From Streptomyces viridosporus (GTDB taxonomy: Bacteria > Actinomycetota > Actinomycetes > Streptomycetales > Streptomycetaceae), in the NCBI RefSeq assembly GCF_002078235.1, contig NZ_MSGP01000062.1:1-60004 (forward strand): a stretch of 60,004 bases of DNA, written 5' to 3'. This document shows positions 1 to 14,362 of the stretch, in pieces. The notes beneath the pieces are model-generated. The model saw only the letters and a list, made by a program, of their open reading frames with translations. It made no database searches and had not been told where the DNA came from. The stretch's first letter is position 1. Each line of letters starts with the position of its first letter. The position numbers were made by a program, and so were the translations under genes.

Positions 1-83
1 GGGACCACCGGGACCACCGGGCCCTCGACGGCGGAGGCGGCTCCGCGTCCTCCCGACGTCCCCACGCCCCGCCCGTCACCGGG

Positions 84-704
84 TCATGGCCGAGTCGTGG
101 CGACCTTGATGCCGAAACCGATCAGAACGACACCGGTGACACGGTCCATGGTCCGCCGCACGACGGGCCTCTCGAAGAACACGCGGGCCCTGGCCAGCAA
201 CAGCACGTAGCCGCCGAGCCAGACGAGGGTGAGCACGGCGTGCAGGAGAACGAGGAGGGCCATCCCGGCGGGCGCCGCCATGCCGGAGGGCGCGAGCGTC
301 GGCAGCAGCCCGGTGTAGAAGACAGCGACCTTCGGGTTGAAGACGTTGCTCAGGAAGCCCGTCCGCCACGGGTTTCCCTTCGGAGCGGGAGGGGCCGGCT
401 CGGGAGTGCCGGAACGGTCACGCCGGCTGTGGAGCAGCGCCTGCACCCCGAGGAGCGCCAGATAGGCGGCGCCGACCAGCTTGACCACCGTGTAGGCGGT
501 GGCGGACGCGGCCAGCACGGCCGCCAGCCCCACCACCGTGAGCACGCCCCAGGTGAGCAGGCCGGCGGTGATGCCGCCGACCGTGCGCAGCCCGTCCCTC
601 CAGCCGCACGCCACGGCTCGTTTCGTCACGACGGCCATGTCCGGGCCGGGAACCATGGTCAGGACGGCGAGCACACCGGCCGCGGCGAGGAACTGCACGA
701 ACAT
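84..704 (-). CDS. LysE/RhtB family amino-acid exporter
   Basis: This is a 206-residue polytopic membrane protein with about five or six hydrophobic segments. The family signature PGPDM is at residues 19-23 and a second family motif, NPKVAVFY, at 123-130. Members of this family export amino acids or small metabolites across the cytoplasmic membrane; the substrate cannot be read from the sequence. Length is normal for the family. A hydrophilic Pro/Arg-rich loop at about 93-112 separates the two halves. The ATG at 704 is the first start and precedes the first hydrophobic segment. The gene lies downstream of tRNA-Ile but is separated from it by a strong terminator, so it is probably transcribed on its own. 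Confidence 0.85.
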   Translation of the reverse strand: MFVQFLAAAGVLAVLTMVPGPDMAVVTKRAVACGWRDGLRTVGGITAGLLTWGVLTVVGLAAVLAASATAYTVVKLVGAAYLALLGVQALLHSRRDRSGTPEPAPPAPKGNPWRTGFLSNVFNPKVAVFYTGLLPTLAPSGMAAPAGMALLVLLHAVLTLVWLGGYVLLLARARVFFERPVVRRTMDRVTGVVLIGFGIKVATTRP

Positions 705-828
705 GTGTTCATCATCTCAGTCGGCCACAGGCGCCGGACCCGTCCGCGCGGTGCTCGGCCCACGCCGGCAGGACATCGGAATGCGGGACCGACCGCTTCA
801 CCCCGGTCGATGTCAGCCGTGGACGACA

Positions 829-860
829 AAGACCCCCGGTCCTGATCGACCGGGGGTCTT
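829..860 (-). terminator. Terminator of the tRNA-Ile transcript
   Basis: A perfect 13-bp stem (829-841 with 848-860) encloses a 6-nt loop and starts 9 nt beyond the tRNA 3' end. Its position and strength mark it as the tRNA-Ile terminator. There is no long U-tract, which is usual in Streptomyces. Confidence 0.8.
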
Positions 861-868
861 CTCGTCGG

Positions 869-942
869 TGGGGCTAACAGGATTTGAACCTGTGGCCTCA
901 TCCTTATCAGGGATGCGCTCTAACCAACTGAGCTATAGCCCC
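869..942 (-). tRNA. tRNA-Ile (GAT anticodon)
   Basis: The minus strand folds as a 74-nt tRNA without encoded CCA. The acceptor arm pairs GGGGCTA (942-936) with TAGCCCC (876-870), with discriminator A at 869. The T-loop sequence is GGTTCAAATCC and the anticodon GAT lies at 908-906 in the loop CTGATAA. It has its own promoter upstream and terminator downstream. A tRNA-Ile close to gyrA is common in actinomycetes. Confidence 0.97.
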
Positions 943-982
943 GCCGCGCTCTGCGGTGTGTGTTCCGCGCGCTGACTCCTGA

Positions 983-1011
983 AGATTAGCGCACGACCGG
1001 GGCAGTCCCAA
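983..1011 (-). promoter_or_regulatory. Vegetative promoter of tRNA-Ile
   Basis: On the minus strand TTGGGA (1011-1006) and TAATCT (988-983) are separated by 17 nt, a fair match to the HrdB-type -35/-10 pattern. Transcription would begin about 34 nt before the mature tRNA 5' end. This is predicted from sequence only. Confidence 0.55.
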
Positions 1012-1063
1012 AATCGGTTGCCGGGGGACCGTGGGCGGAGGCCGGGAACGTGATCCGCGCCGC

Positions 1064-1816
1064 TCACTCGTCCTCGGCCAGCGTGAGCTCGACACCGCCC
1101 ACGAAGCCCGCGGAGAGGTTGTAGATGAAGGCGCCGAGCGTCGCGAGGGCCGTCGCCAGGACGACGTCGATGACCGCGATGATCGCGGTGAACATCAGGA
1201 CGTTGGGCAGCGACAGGAACGACTGGAGGTCGAAGCCGTTCGACTCGTTGGAGCCGGTCGCCTCGGAGATCGTGCCGCCGACCGTCGAGAACACGCCCAT
1301 GGCGTCCATGACCATCCACAGCACGGCGGAGGCGACGATCGTGCAGATGCCGAGCGCGATGGAGAGCAGGAAGCTGACCTTCATCACCGACCACGGGTCG
1401 GCCTTCGCCACGCGCAGACGCGCCTTGCGCACGCGCGGCGTGGTGCGCGCCCCCGTGCGCGGCCGCCGCACACCGGCCGTGCCTCCCGCCGTGCCGTCCT
1501 GCGCCGGGTAGGCCTGCGGCGGGTGGTACGGCCCCGCCTGCTGCTGCGACTGCCGTTCCCCCGGCAGCGGTGAGGCCGTCTGAGCAGCAGCGCCCTGGTG
1601 CGGCGCGGCCTGCTGCGGGCCTCGGGTGTCGGTCACCGTTCCCCCCTGGGATCCCTGCGGGCCGGCCGAGGACGCGTCCTTGGCGGGCGCCTTGATCGCT
1701 TTGAGATTGGTCGTGTGCGGATCGGTCGCCCGCGCGGCGGAGCCACGGCCACCGCCGTCCGTTCCCGTACTGGTACCGGCCGATCCGGCGCCCGTGGCTC
1801 CGCTCACGTGACTCAC
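1064..1816 (-). CDS. DUF3566 transmembrane protein downstream of gyrA
   Basis: This 250-residue protein has a long, low-complexity, Gln/Pro/Gly/Ala-rich and probably disordered N-terminal half. The second half carries two hydrophobic segments, one around 150-180 and one around 205-240, and the protein ends in an acidic tail. That layout fits DUF3566, a family conserved just downstream of gyrA in actinobacteria (Rv0007 in M. tuberculosis). Its function is unknown. The GTG start at 1816 lies 8 nt after the gyrA stop, so it is probably the last gene of the gyrBA operon. The N-terminal half is basic near the membrane and could face the cytoplasm, but this is inference. Confidence 0.8.
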   Translation of the reverse strand: MSHVSGATGAGSAGTSTGTDGGGRGSAARATDPHTTNLKAIKAPAKDASSAGPQGSQGGTVTDTRGPQQAAPHQGAAAQTASPLPGERQSQQQAGPYHPPQAYPAQDGTAGGTAGVRRPRTGARTTPRVRKARLRVAKADPWSVMKVSFLLSIALGICTIVASAVLWMVMDAMGVFSTVGGTISEATGSNESNGFDLQSFLSLPNVLMFTAIIAVIDVVLATALATLGAFIYNLSAGFVGGVELTLAEDE

Positions 1817-1824
1817 TCCTCGTC

Positions 1825-4419
<2,595 letters not shown>

Positions 4420-4461
4420 TGCTGGTGAAGGTCCTTCCTGGTGCGGTCAGCTGAGACCGAC

Positions 4462-6934
<2,473 letters not shown>

Positions 6935-7489
6935 TCACCCGTACGTGTCCCCGGGGCCCGAGCTTCCGGGGGCGCGCAGCGGGCCGTAGCGGCGGACGGG
7001 CCCCCCGGGGCCGTTGACCTTGATCAGCCTCACGGCGCCGTGGCCGAGGTCCTCGTTGAGGCGGGCCACCAGGGTCGGGGCGAGCAGCCGCAGGTTCGTC
7101 GCCCAGGCCGTGGAGTCGCAGCGCACGACCAGCACCCGCTCGTCCTCGTCGTACCGCTCCGGCTCGCAGTGCTTGGCCACGTCCTCGCCGACGATCTCGG
7201 GCCAGCGCCCCATCACCCCGCCCACCGCGGCCGGGGCCTCCCAGCCGCGCTCGGACAGCAGGCGGTTGATCGCCGCGCCGAGCGCCATGGGGTCGCGCCG
7301 GTCGGCGCGCGCGCCGGAGCGCAGGCCGCCGCGCCGGGCCTGCTTCTTCTGCTGCGCCGCGTCCCCCCGCGCGCGTGCCGCCTCCCTGGCCGCCCGCAGC
7401 GCCACGCGCGCGAGGTCGACCCCGGAGGGCTCGGGCACCTTCCCGGGCACGTCCCCGGCCGCGCGGCCGGGCGCGTCGGATTCGCTCAT
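6935..7489 (-). CDS. dciA: DciA-like DUF721 protein (probable DnaB loader/operator)
   Basis: This 184-residue protein has a charged, Ala/Arg-rich N-terminal half. The DUF721 domain occupies roughly residues 65-155 and includes the run [23 protein letters not shown]721 proteins are DciA, the helicase operator that handles DnaB loading in bacteria lacking DnaC or DnaI; the mycobacterial counterpart is Rv0004. Its place directly after recF in the oriC cluster supports this. The ATG at 7489 overlaps the recF stop (ATGA), indicating translational coupling. The Gly/Pro-rich C-terminus is probably disordered. Confidence 0.85.
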   Translation of the reverse strand: MSESDAPGRAAGDVPGKVPEPSGVDLARVALRAAREAARARGDAAQQKKQARRGGLRSGARADRRDPMALGAAINRLLSERGWEAPAAVGGVMGRWPEIVGEDVAKHCEPERYDEDERVLVVRCDSTAWATNLRLLAPTLVARLNEDLGHGAVRLIKVNGPGGPVRRYGPLRAPGSSGPGDTYG

Positions 7490-8607
7490 ACGCGCTCCAC
7501 CGTCCCCTCCGCCACCGCGAACCGCGTTCCCGACAGCACATGGGGGACGTCGTCGTCGACGGCCGCGGTCACCAGGACCTGCTCGCCGGGCGCGACCAGC
7601 TCGGCCAGCCGCTCCCGGCGGCGCGTGTCCAGCTCGGCGAAGACGTCGTCGAGCACCAGCACCGGCTCGTTGCCCTCGGCCCGCAGCAGGTCGTAGGAGG
7701 CCAGGCGCAATGCCAGCGCGTAGGACCAGGACTCCCCGTGGGAGGCGTAGCCCTTGGCGGGCATCCGGCCCAGCTTGAGCAGCAGGTCGTCGCGGTGCGG
7801 ACCGACCAGGGTGACGCCCCGCTCGATCTCCTGCTTGCGGGCCTCGGCGAGGGCGGCCGTCAGCTGCTCGAACAGGTCCTCGCGCGTGTGGGCCTCGCCG
7901 GGTGCGGAGGGCCTGTACTCCAGGGAGAGCGGTCCGCCGCCGGGGGCGAGCCGCTCGTACGCCTTGTCGGCCAGCGGCTGGAGTGTGGTGATCAGGTCCA
8001 GTCGCTGGGCGAGGAGCTCGGCGCCCGCGCGCGCGAGGTGCTGGTCCCACACGTCGAGGGTGGACAGGTCCATGGTGCGGCCGCCGTGCCGACGGGCCAG
8101 CGCGGCCGACTTCAGCAGGGTGTTGCGCTGCTTGAGCACCCGGTCGTAGTCGGAGCGGACGCCGGCCATGCGCGGGGAGCGCGCGGTGATCAACTCGTCC
8201 AGGAAGCGGCGCCGTTCGCCGGGGTCGCCCTTGACCAGGGCGAGGTCCTCGGGGGCGAAGAGGACGGTCCGGACTATGCCGAGCACGTCACGGGGCCTGA
8301 CCTGCGAGGACCGGTTGATGCGGGCGCGGTTGGCCTTGCCCGGGTTCAGCTCCAGCTCGACCAGCTGCTGCCGCTCGCCCTGCCGGACCTGGGCGCGGAT
8401 GATCGCGCGGTCGGCGCCCATGCGGACCAGCGGGGCGTCGGAGGAGACGCGGTGGCTGCCCAGGGTGGCGAGATAGCCGACCGCCTCGACGAGGTTGGTC
8501 TTGCCCTGCCCGTTGGGCCCGACGAAGGCCGTGACCCCCGGGTCGAGCGGGACCTCGACCCGGGGATAGGAACGGAAGTCGGCCAGCGACAGATGCGTGA
8601 CGTGCAT
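7486..8607 (-). CDS. recF: DNA replication and repair protein RecF
   Basis: RecF is an ABC/SMC-type ATPase that binds gapped DNA and helps load RecA through RecOR. The 373 residues include Walker A GPNGQGKT at 30-37, a signature-like segment [15 protein letters not shown], and Walker [13 protein letters not shown] near 320. Length is typical. It sits between gnd and the dciA-like gene on the minus strand and its stop overlaps the dciA start by 4 nt. The ATG at 8607 gives the canonical N-terminus [14 protein letters not shown]. Confidence 0.97.
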   Translation of the reverse strand: MHVTHLSLADFRSYPRVEVPLDPGVTAFVGPNGQGKTNLVEAVGYLATLGSHRVSSDAPLVRMGADRAIIRAQVRQGERQQLVELELNPGKANRARINRSSQVRPRDVLGIVRTVLFAPEDLALVKGDPGERRRFLDELITARSPRMAGVRSDYDRVLKQRNTLLKSAALARRHGGRTMDLSTLDVWDQHLARAGAELLAQRLDLITTLQPLADKAYERLAPGGGPLSLEYRPSAPGEAHTREDLFEQLTAALAEARKQEIERGVTLVGPHRDDLLLKLGRMPAKGYASHGESWSYALALRLASYDLLRAEGNEPVLVLDDVFAELDTRRRERLAELVAPGEQVLVTAAVDDDVPHVLSGTRFAVAEGTVERV

Positions 8608-8644
8608 GGGCGTTTCGCCGGCCTCCCCAGCCCTCGGGTGTTGC

Positions 8645-9520
8645 TTACTTCTTCTCGACCGCGTGGCCGCCGAACTGGTTGCGCAGCGCGGCGATCATCT
8701 TCATCTGCGGAGAGTCCTCCTGACGGGAGGCGAACCGCGCGAACAGCGAGGCGGTGATCGCCGGCAGCGGCACCGCGTGGTCGATGGCGGCCTCCACCGT
8801 CCAGCGTCCCTCACCGGAGTCCTGGGCATAACCCCGGAGCCGGTCCAGGTGCTCGTCCTCGTCGAGGGCGTTCACCGCGAGGTCGAGCAGCCAGGAGCGG
8901 ATGACGGTGCCCTCCTGCCAGGAACGGAACACCTCCCGGACGTCGGTCACCGAATCGGCCTTCTCCAGCAGCTCCCAGCCCTCGGCGTAGGCCTGCATCA
9001 TGGCGTACTCGATGCCGTTGTGGACCATCTTCGCGAAGTGGCCCGCGCCGACCTTGCCGGCGTGCACCGAACCGAAGTCCCCCTCGGGCTTGAGGGCGTC
9101 GAAGATCGGCTGCACCTTGGCGACGTCCTCCTTGTCGCCGCCGTACATCAGCGCGTAGCCGTTCTCCAGCCCCCAGACGCCGCCGGAGACACCGCAGTCG
9201 ACGAAGCCGATGCCCTTGGCCGCCAGCTGCTCGGCGTGCTTCTCGTCGTCCGTCCAGCGGGAGTTGCCGCCGTCCACGACGACGTCGCCGGGCTCGAGCA
9301 GCTCGGCGAGCGCGTCGACGGTGGACTGGGTGGGCTCGCCGGCCGGGACCATCACCCACACCACACGCGGGCCCTCGAGCTTGCCCACAAGTTCTTCCAG
9401 GCTGTGGACGTCGGCGAGGTCCGGGTTGCGGTCGTATCCGAAGACGGTGTGGCCCGCGCGGCGTATCCGCTCGCGCATGTTGCCGCCCATCTTGCCGAGG
9501 CCGACGAGACCGAGCTCCAT
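8645..9520 (-). CDS. gnd: 6-phosphogluconate dehydrogenase, decarboxylating (short NAD-type)
   Basis: This enzyme oxidatively decarboxylates 6-phosphogluconate to ribulose 5-phosphate in the pentose phosphate pathway. At 291 residues it belongs to the short GntZ/YqeC-like class rather than the 470-residue form. The N-terminal Rossmann motif GLGKMGGNM starts at residue 6. The substrate and catalytic segments [20 protein letters not shown] and [12 protein letters not shown] are intact. AAGGAA lies 9 nt before the ATG at 9520. It sits between dnaN and recF as in other Streptomyces, the only metabolic gene in the replication block. Confidence 0.93.
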   Translation of the reverse strand: MELGLVGLGKMGGNMRERIRRAGHTVFGYDRNPDLADVHSLEELVGKLEGPRVVWVMVPAGEPTQSTVDALAELLEPGDVVVDGGNSRWTDDEKHAEQLAAKGIGFVDCGVSGGVWGLENGYALMYGGDKEDVAKVQPIFDALKPEGDFGSVHAGKVGAGHFAKMVHNGIEYAMMQAYAEGWELLEKADSVTDVREVFRSWQEGTVIRSWLLDLAVNALDEDEHLDRLRGYAQDSGEGRWTVEAAIDHAVPLPAITASLFARFASRQEDSPQMKMIAALRNQFGGHAVEKK

Positions 9521-9718
9521 CAGTTGTGTTCCTTAGGTTGCGACGTGACGTGGCGGCACGGCCGTGCCGCGGCACTTACGTACCCGCCCAGAGCCTAAAC
9601 CCGGACGCTCACGCACATCTGTGGGCATACGCGCTCATACGCACGCCCACCTGCGGTTTCCTCCACAGCCGCTTCCAGGGCCCGGCCCGGTCCGGCCGTC
9701 CGCCGGGTCGCCCGGAAG

Positions 9719-9752
9719 CACTGTGCACAGCTGTGGACAGCTGTGCACAGTG
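9719..9752 (-). terminator. dnaN terminator hairpin built from DnaA-box-like repeats
   Basis: Two perfect 16-nt arms (9719-9734 and 9737-9752) flank a GG spacer, 9 nt beyond the dnaN stop. Position suggests a transcription terminator. Unusually, the arms are made of TGTGCACAG motifs, and the centre reads TGTGGACAG, one change from the DnaA box TGTGGACAA. It could therefore also bind DnaA or extrude as a cruciform. Confidence 0.7.
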
Positions 9753-9761
9753 GGGACGGCG

Positions 9762-10892
9762 TCAGCCGCTGAGTCGCACCGGCATGATCAGGTACTTGTA
9801 GGCCTCGTCCGCCTCCGCGTCCACCGCGGGCCTGCCGCTGAGGAGCGCGGGCTTGGTGGACGTGGTGAACGACAGCTGGGCCACCGGGGAGTCGATGGCG
9901 CTCAGGCCGTCCAGCAGGAAGGTCGGGTTGAAGGCGATCGAGATGTCGTCGCCCTCGAGCTGGGCGTCCACCCTTTCCACAGCCTGTGCGTCGTCGCTGG
10001 AACCGGCCTCCAGGATGAGCACGCCCTGCTCGAAGCTCAGCCGCACCGGGGTGTTGCGCTCGGCCACCAGGGCCACCCGCTTGACGGCCTCCACGAAGGG
10101 GGCGGTCTCGATCACGGCGACGCTGTTGAACTCGGTCGGGAAGAGCGTGCGGTACTTCGGGAGGTCGCCCTCCAGCAGCCGCGTGGTGGTACGGCGGCCC
10201 GCGCCCTCGAAACCGATCAGGCCCTCGCCCGCACCCGACCCGGACAGCGCCAGGATCACCTGGTCGCCGCTGGTCAGCGCCTTGGCGGTGTCCAGCAGCG
10301 TCTTGGCGGGCACCAGGGCGACCGCCGAGGCGTCGGGGTTCTCCGGCTTCCACAGGAACTCGCGGACCGCGAAGCGGTAGCGGTCGGTGGAGGCCAGCGT
10401 CACGGTGTCGCCCTCGATCTCGATGCGCACACCGGTGAGGACGGGCAGCGTGTCGTCGCGGCCGGCCGCGATGGCGACCTGCTGCACGGCGGAGGCGAAG
10501 ACCTCGCCGGGGACCGTGCCCGTCGCGTTCGGCATCTGGGGCAGGGCCGGGTACTCCTCCACGGGCAGGGTGTGGAGGGTGAACCGCGAGGAGCCGCACA
10601 CCACCGTCGCCCGTACACCGTCTGTGGAAATCTCCACCGGCCGGTTGGGGAGGGCGCGGGAGATGTCGGCGAGCAGACGGCCGGAGACGAGGACGGTGCC
10701 CTCCTCCTCGACCTCCGCCTCGACCGAGACTCGCGCGGAGACCTCGTAGTCGAAGCTGGACAGGCTCAGCTGGCCGTCCTCGGCCTTCAGCAGCAGGCCG
10801 GCGAGGACAGGGGCCGGCGGACGGGCCGGGAGGCTGCGCGCCGCCCAGGCCACTGCCTCCGCGAGTACGTCGCGTTCCACCCGGATCTTCAC
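9762..10892 (-). CDS. dnaN: DNA polymerase III beta subunit (sliding clamp)
   Basis: The clamp is a ring-shaped homodimer that tethers polymerase III and other partners to DNA. From the GTG at 10892 the protein has 376 residues, giving the canonical start MKIRVERDVLAEAV; AGGAGG stands 8 nt upstream. Three clamp domains of about 120-125 residues fill the length, and the protein ends MPVRLSG, as expected for the C-terminus near the protein-binding pocket. Upstream in-frame codons reach into oriC and are not used. The gene follows oriC and precedes gnd and recF on the minus strand. Confidence 0.97.
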   Translation of the reverse strand: MKIRVERDVLAEAVAWAARSLPARPPAPVLAGLLLKAEDGQLSLSSFDYEVSARVSVEAEVEEEGTVLVSGRLLADISRALPNRPVEISTDGVRATVVCGSSRFTLHTLPVEEYPALPQMPNATGTVPGEVFASAVQQVAIAAGRDDTLPVLTGVRIEIEGDTVTLASTDRYRFAVREFLWKPENPDASAVALVPAKTLLDTAKALTSGDQVILALSGSGAGEGLIGFEGAGRRTTTRLLEGDLPKYRTLFPTEFNSVAVIETAPFVEAVKRVALVAERNTPVRLSFEQGVLILEAGSSDDAQAVERVDAQLEGDDISIAFNPTFLLDGLSAIDSPVAQLSFTTSTKPALLSGRPAVDAEADEAYKYLIMPVRLSG

Positions 10893-11730
10893 TGTTGCCG
10901 CCTCCTGCTGTTGCCGGCGCTTCTCGCCCTGCCTGGCTTTCGTCGTCTGACTCGGTGTCGTCGCCCCCTGTGAGGGGAAGAGCACCGGGGACCAGTCTGA
11001 CGCACCGCACTGACAGTAGGTGCCCCTCGGGGTCAAGTCACGGCGAGGGGCAGCCGGGGTCGGGACAGCGAGTTGTGCACAGGGCCCTCTTCGAAGCGAA
11101 TTCCCCGCTCTCTCTGGTCGGGAGTAGTAGTAGGGCCTGTGGATACCGTGGATAACCCTGTTTCCCCAGCTCAGCCCGGTGATTTTATCCACGGACCCTG
11201 TGGGCCGGAGCGGTGGACAACCGGGGGTCTTTGTGGAGAACGGAAAGTTCTGCACACCCCGTGCACAGGGCGGGGCGAGTTCTCCCCAGAGCCGTCCCCA
11301 GCTTTGGCAGTCTTTCCCACAGGCCCCTGCGGTACCTCGATGTGACGCCTTTCACTCGATGCGGTGAGGACGCACGTCGTGTTGCCGAACAGTGGACAGG
11401 CGTGTGGAGAAAGCGGTGATCGTTGGGGACAACGGGCTCCGATCTGTGGGTCACCGGTGGACAGCCCGGTGCACAGGCTGTGGACCGCCGCTCTGTCCAC
11501 AGCCTGTGGAGATCGTTGATCCACGAATCCACAGCGGGCTGACCTGGTTCGATGGCGCCTCGGCCGGGGGAGCTGTGGACAGAGTCGGGATAACTTCGCG
11601 GTCCCCAGGATGTGGACGGGAAAAAGTCACCGAATCTGTGGAGGACGGCCGTAACCCGGCTGCGTAATCGAACAGTGGACGGCGGACCGGTTGCCGGCAG
11701 ACAGCGGGCCGGTCGTCGGTTTTCGGTCGT

Positions 11731-11772
11731 CGGCTGTCGGCTGTCGGCTGTCGGCTGTCGGCTGTTGGCTGT
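11731..11772. repeat. Tandem 7-bp repeat between dnaA and oriC
   Basis: Six consecutive copies of CGGCTGT are present; the sixth has a T for C at its first base. The repeat is preceded by related GGTCGTCGG-type units. It lies between the dnaA terminator and the DnaA-box array. It is not a DnaA-box motif, and copy number may vary by slippage. Confidence 0.9.
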
Positions 11773-11809
11773 CGGCCGGCCTCCGTCCGTCTCGTCGGCG
11801 GACGGCAGA

Positions 11810-11842
11810 AGGGCGTCCCCGGAGGTGTTCCGGGGACGCCCT
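11810..11842 (-). terminator. dnaA terminator
   Basis: A 14-bp perfect stem (11810-11823 with 11829-11842) with a 5-nt loop lies 21 nt beyond the dnaA stop codon. It should shield oriC from dnaA transcription. Confidence 0.85.
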
Positions 11843-11863
11843 CGGGTGTCCGTGCGGCGGCGC

Positions 11864-13828
11864 TCAGCCGGCCTTGATGCGGTTGGTGAGCTCGGTGACC
11901 TGGTTGTAGATGGAGCGCCGCTCGGCCATCAGGTTGCGGATCTTCCGGTCGGCGTGCATCACCGTGGTGTGGTCGCGTCCGCCGAACAGCGCGCCGATCT
12001 TCGGCAGGGACAGGTCCGTCAGCTCCCGGCACAGGTACATGGCGATCTGCCGGGCGGTCACCAGCGCGCGCCCGCGCGAGGTGCCGCACAGGTCCTCGAC
12101 CGTGAGCCCGAAGTAGTCGGCGGTCGCGCTCATGATGGCCGTCGAGGTGATCTCCGGAGCCGAGTCGTCGCCCCCCGGGATCAGGTCCTTCAGGACGATC
12201 TCGGTCAGCCCGAGGTCCACCGGCTGCCGGTTGAGCGAGGCGAACGCCGTCACCCGGATCAGCGCGCCCTCCAGCTCGCGGATGTTCCGCGAGATCCGGG
12301 AGGCGATGAACTCCAGCACCTCCGGTGGGGCGTTCAGCTGCTCCTGCACCGCCTTCTTGCGCAGGATCGCGATGCGCGTCTCCAGCTCCGGCGGCTGGAC
12401 GTCGGTGATCAGGCCCCACTCGAAACGGTTCCGCAGCCGGTCCTCCAGCGTCACCAGCTGCTTGGGCGGCCGGTCGCTGGAGAGCACGATCTGCTTGTTG
12501 GCGTTGTGGAGCGTGTTGAAGGTGTGGAAGAACTCCTCCTGCGTCGACTCCTTGTCCGCCAGGAACTGGATGTCGTCGACGAGCAGGATGTCCATCTCGC
12601 GGTAGCGCTTGCGGAAGCTGTCGCCCTTGCCGTCGCGGATGGAGTTGATGAACTCGTTGGTGAACTCCTCCGAGCTCACGTACCGCACGCGCGTGCCCGG
12701 GTAGAGGCTCCGCGCGTAGTGCCCGATCGCGTGCAGCAGGTGGGTCTTGCCGAGCCCCGACTCCCCGTAGATGAAGAGCGGGTTGTACGCCTTCGCCGGG
12801 GCCTCCGCGACGGCGACCGCGGCCGCGTGGGCGAAACGGTTGGACGCGCCGATGACGAACGTGTCGAACAGGTACTTCGGGTTCAGCCGCGCGGTCGGCT
12901 CACCGGGACCGGTCGCCGGCGCGGGCTGCGCGGCCAGCGGGCCGGGCGCCCCGGTGGTGGGCAGGTTCGGTCCGACGGGGCCGCCGCGGTGGACGTGCCC
13001 GGAGCCGGGGGGTGGTTCCGGCAGCTCGCGGCGCACGGCGTCGCGCTGGTCGTAGTCACCGCGCTCGTAGTCCCCGCGTGGCTCGTAGTCCCCGCGTGAC
13101 GTGTCGTAGTCGGAGCGCTGCTGGTCGTAGGCCGGGCGCTCCATCGGCTGCGGACGGTAGTCCGGCGGGGGCGGGCCGCCGTAGGCGTCCTGCGGGCCGT
13201 AGGCGTCCTGCGGCGGTGGCGAGGCGTACGGGTCCCGCTCCGGGAAGCCGAGGCGCTGCTGCTGCCAGCCGTAGTCGTCCTGCGCCGGCCGCGGCCAGGA
13301 GCCCGGCTCCGGGCGCTGGTACTCGGAGGGGTAGGCGGGACGGGCGGTGGGGAGCTGGTCGCCCGAGGGGCCCGGCTGCTGGTCGACGCGGCGGCGGCCG
13401 TACCCGTCGTAACCGTCGTATCCCTCGTACGACTCGTACGGCTCGCGTTCCGGCCGGTCCTGCCGCTCGGGGCGGTCCGGGCGGACGGTGGGGAGTTCCG
13501 GTTCCTCGTAGCGCGGCTGCGGACGGGGCGCCGGCGGGGCGGGGGGTTCACCCGCGGTGTCGTCGACGGTGATCGCGATCCGGATCGGACGACCGCACTC
13601 GCGGCTCAGGCTCTCGCTGACGATGGGGGCGAGGCGGCCCTCGAGCACGCCCTTCGCGAACTCGTTCGGAACGGCGAGCAGGGCGGTGTCGGCGACCAGC
13701 GCGAGCGGCTGACAGCGCCGGATCCAGTGCTCGTCCTTGCTCTCGACCCCCTGCCCGTGGCCCTCGCCGAGGAGTTGCTCCAGTACGCGTGGCCACACTG
13801 CGGCAAGATCGGCAGGTACGTCAGCCAC
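11864..13828 (-). CDS. dnaA: Chromosomal replication initiator DnaA
   Basis: DnaA binds DnaA boxes and opens oriC. From the GTG at 13828 it has 654 residues and begins [20 protein letters not shown], the usual Streptomyces start; in-frame codons further upstream run into the promoter. Domain I covers about the first 110 residues. Domain II is long, Pro/Tyr/Arg/Asp-rich and probably disordered (about 115-310), with degenerate Tyr-Asp/Glu repeats. The AAA+ domain has Walker A GESGLGKT at 355-362 and Walker [10 protein letters not shown]. The C-terminal helix-turn-helix carries the DnaA signature around [15 protein letters not shown]. Two DnaA boxes next to its promoter suggest autoregulation. 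Confidence 0.98.
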   Translation of the reverse strand: MADVPADLAAVWPRVLEQLLGEGHGQGVESKDEHWIRRCQPLALVADTALLAVPNEFAKGVLEGRLAPIVSESLSRECGRPIRIAITVDDTAGEPPAPPAPRPQPRYEEPELPTVRPDRPERQDRPEREPYESYEGYDGYDGYGRRRVDQQPGPSGDQLPTARPAYPSEYQRPEPGSWPRPAQDDYGWQQQRLGFPERDPYASPPPQDAYGPQDAYGGPPPPDYRPQPMERPAYDQQRSDYDTSRGDYEPRGDYERGDYDQRDAVRRELPEPPPGSGHVHRGGPVGPNLPTTGAPGPLAAQPAPATGPGEPTARLNPKYLFDTFVIGASNRFAHAAAVAVAEAPAKAYNPLFIYGESGLGKTHLLHAIGHYARSLYPGTRVRYVSSEEFTNEFINSIRDGKGDSFRKRYREMDILLVDDIQFLADKESTQEEFFHTFNTLHNANKQIVLSSDRPPKQLVTLEDRLRNRFEWGLITDVQPPELETRIAILRKKAVQEQLNAPPEVLEFIASRISRNIRELEGALIRVTAFASLNRQPVDLGLTEIVLKDLIPGGDDSAPEITSTAIMSATADYFGLTVEDLCGTSRGRALVTARQIAMYLCRELTDLSLPKIGALFGGRDHTTVMHADRKIRNLMAERRSIYNQVTELTNRIKAG

Positions 13829-13930
13829 AGGGCACGCTCTCTCACAGGCCCCTCGAACGTGTGATGCGAGGGACGGGTCGGGATGTAAATCGGGTGGTGG
13901 AGGGTCAAGGGAACGAATCGGAGTCCAGCC

Positions 13931-13985
13931 AAGGTAGTCAGGGCGACCGGTACGGTTCAAGTTGTTGTCCCCAGGCTGTGGACAA
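13931..13985 (-). promoter_or_regulatory. dnaA promoter with two adjacent DnaA boxes
   Basis: On the minus strand TTGAAC (13960-13955) and TACCTT (13936-13931) are 18 nt apart. Immediately upstream lie two DnaA boxes: 13965-13973 reads TTGTCCCCA on the plus strand, and 13977-13985 is a perfect reverse TTGTCCACA. They are inverted and 3 nt apart. Two DnaA boxes controlling dnaA have been described in Streptomyces, so DnaA autoregulation is expected here. The leader would be about 95-100 nt. Confidence 0.75.
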
Positions 13986-14007
13986 GTGTCTCCCGGTGAC
14001 CACTGGT

Positions 14008-14037
14008 TTGACCGAATGGCGCGGCCGCGCGTACCGT
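14008..14037 (+). promoter_or_regulatory. Candidate rpmH promoter
   Basis: TTGACC (14008-14013) and TACCGT (14032-14037), 18 nt apart, fit the vegetative promoter pattern and face rpmH. With the dnaA promoter it forms a divergent promoter region. The leader would be about 160 nt. This is predicted from sequence only. Confidence 0.5.
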
Positions 14038-14203
14038 AACGAGGTCGAGTTGTCGATGGCTGCTGCCGCCTGCCTCCGATGGGCACAGATCGCTCAAGGC
14101 GATCGGTCAGCGGTGCACTCGGGCGTAACGCGAGCTTCTCGTGGGCGCACGGTGACAGCCAGGACGGCACCCCGCAAACCCCGATTTCTTCTGGAGCCCC
14201 CGA

Positions 14204-14341
14204 GTGAGCAAGCGCACCTTCCAGCCGAACAACCGTCGTCGCGCGAAGACCCACGGCTTCCGGCTGCGTATGCGCACCCGTGCCGGCCGCGCGATCCTCG
14301 CGTCCCGCCGCAGCAAGGGTCGCGCCCGTCTGTCCGCCTGA
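14204..14341 (+). CDS. rpmH: 50S ribosomal protein L34
   Basis: This 45-residue, very basic protein starts with GTG and reads [19 protein letters not shown], with [14 protein letters not shown] at its end. It is the canonical L34 of the large ribosomal subunit. Its place divergent from dnaA and just before rnpA is one of the most conserved gene orders in bacteria. rnpA begins 21 nt after its stop, so the two are co-transcribed. Confidence 0.98.
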   Translation: MSKRTFQPNNRRRAKTHGFRLRMRTRAGRAILASRRSKGRARLSA

Positions 14342-14362
14342 TCCCGGTCAGGTCATGACATC

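Larger units (their letters stand above)
10893..11863. other. oriC: Chromosomal replication origin oriC
   Basis: This 971-bp dnaA-dnaN spacer carries many DnaA-box-like 9-mers on both strands (consensus TTGTCCACA in Streptomyces). The best forward matches are at 11073 (TTGTGCACA), 11185 (TTATCCACG) and 11493 (CTGTCCACA). The best reverse matches are at 11138, 11147, 11212 (TTGTCCACC), 11232, 11403, 11424, 11456 and 11574 (CTGTCCACA). Weaker ones lie at 11313, 11391, 11479, 11505, 11517, 11525, 11611 and 11637. None is a perfect TTGTCCACA. A dense array of low-affinity boxes is characteristic of Streptomyces oriC. Heptamer repeats and the dnaA terminator occupy the dnaA-proximal end. Confidence 0.95.
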
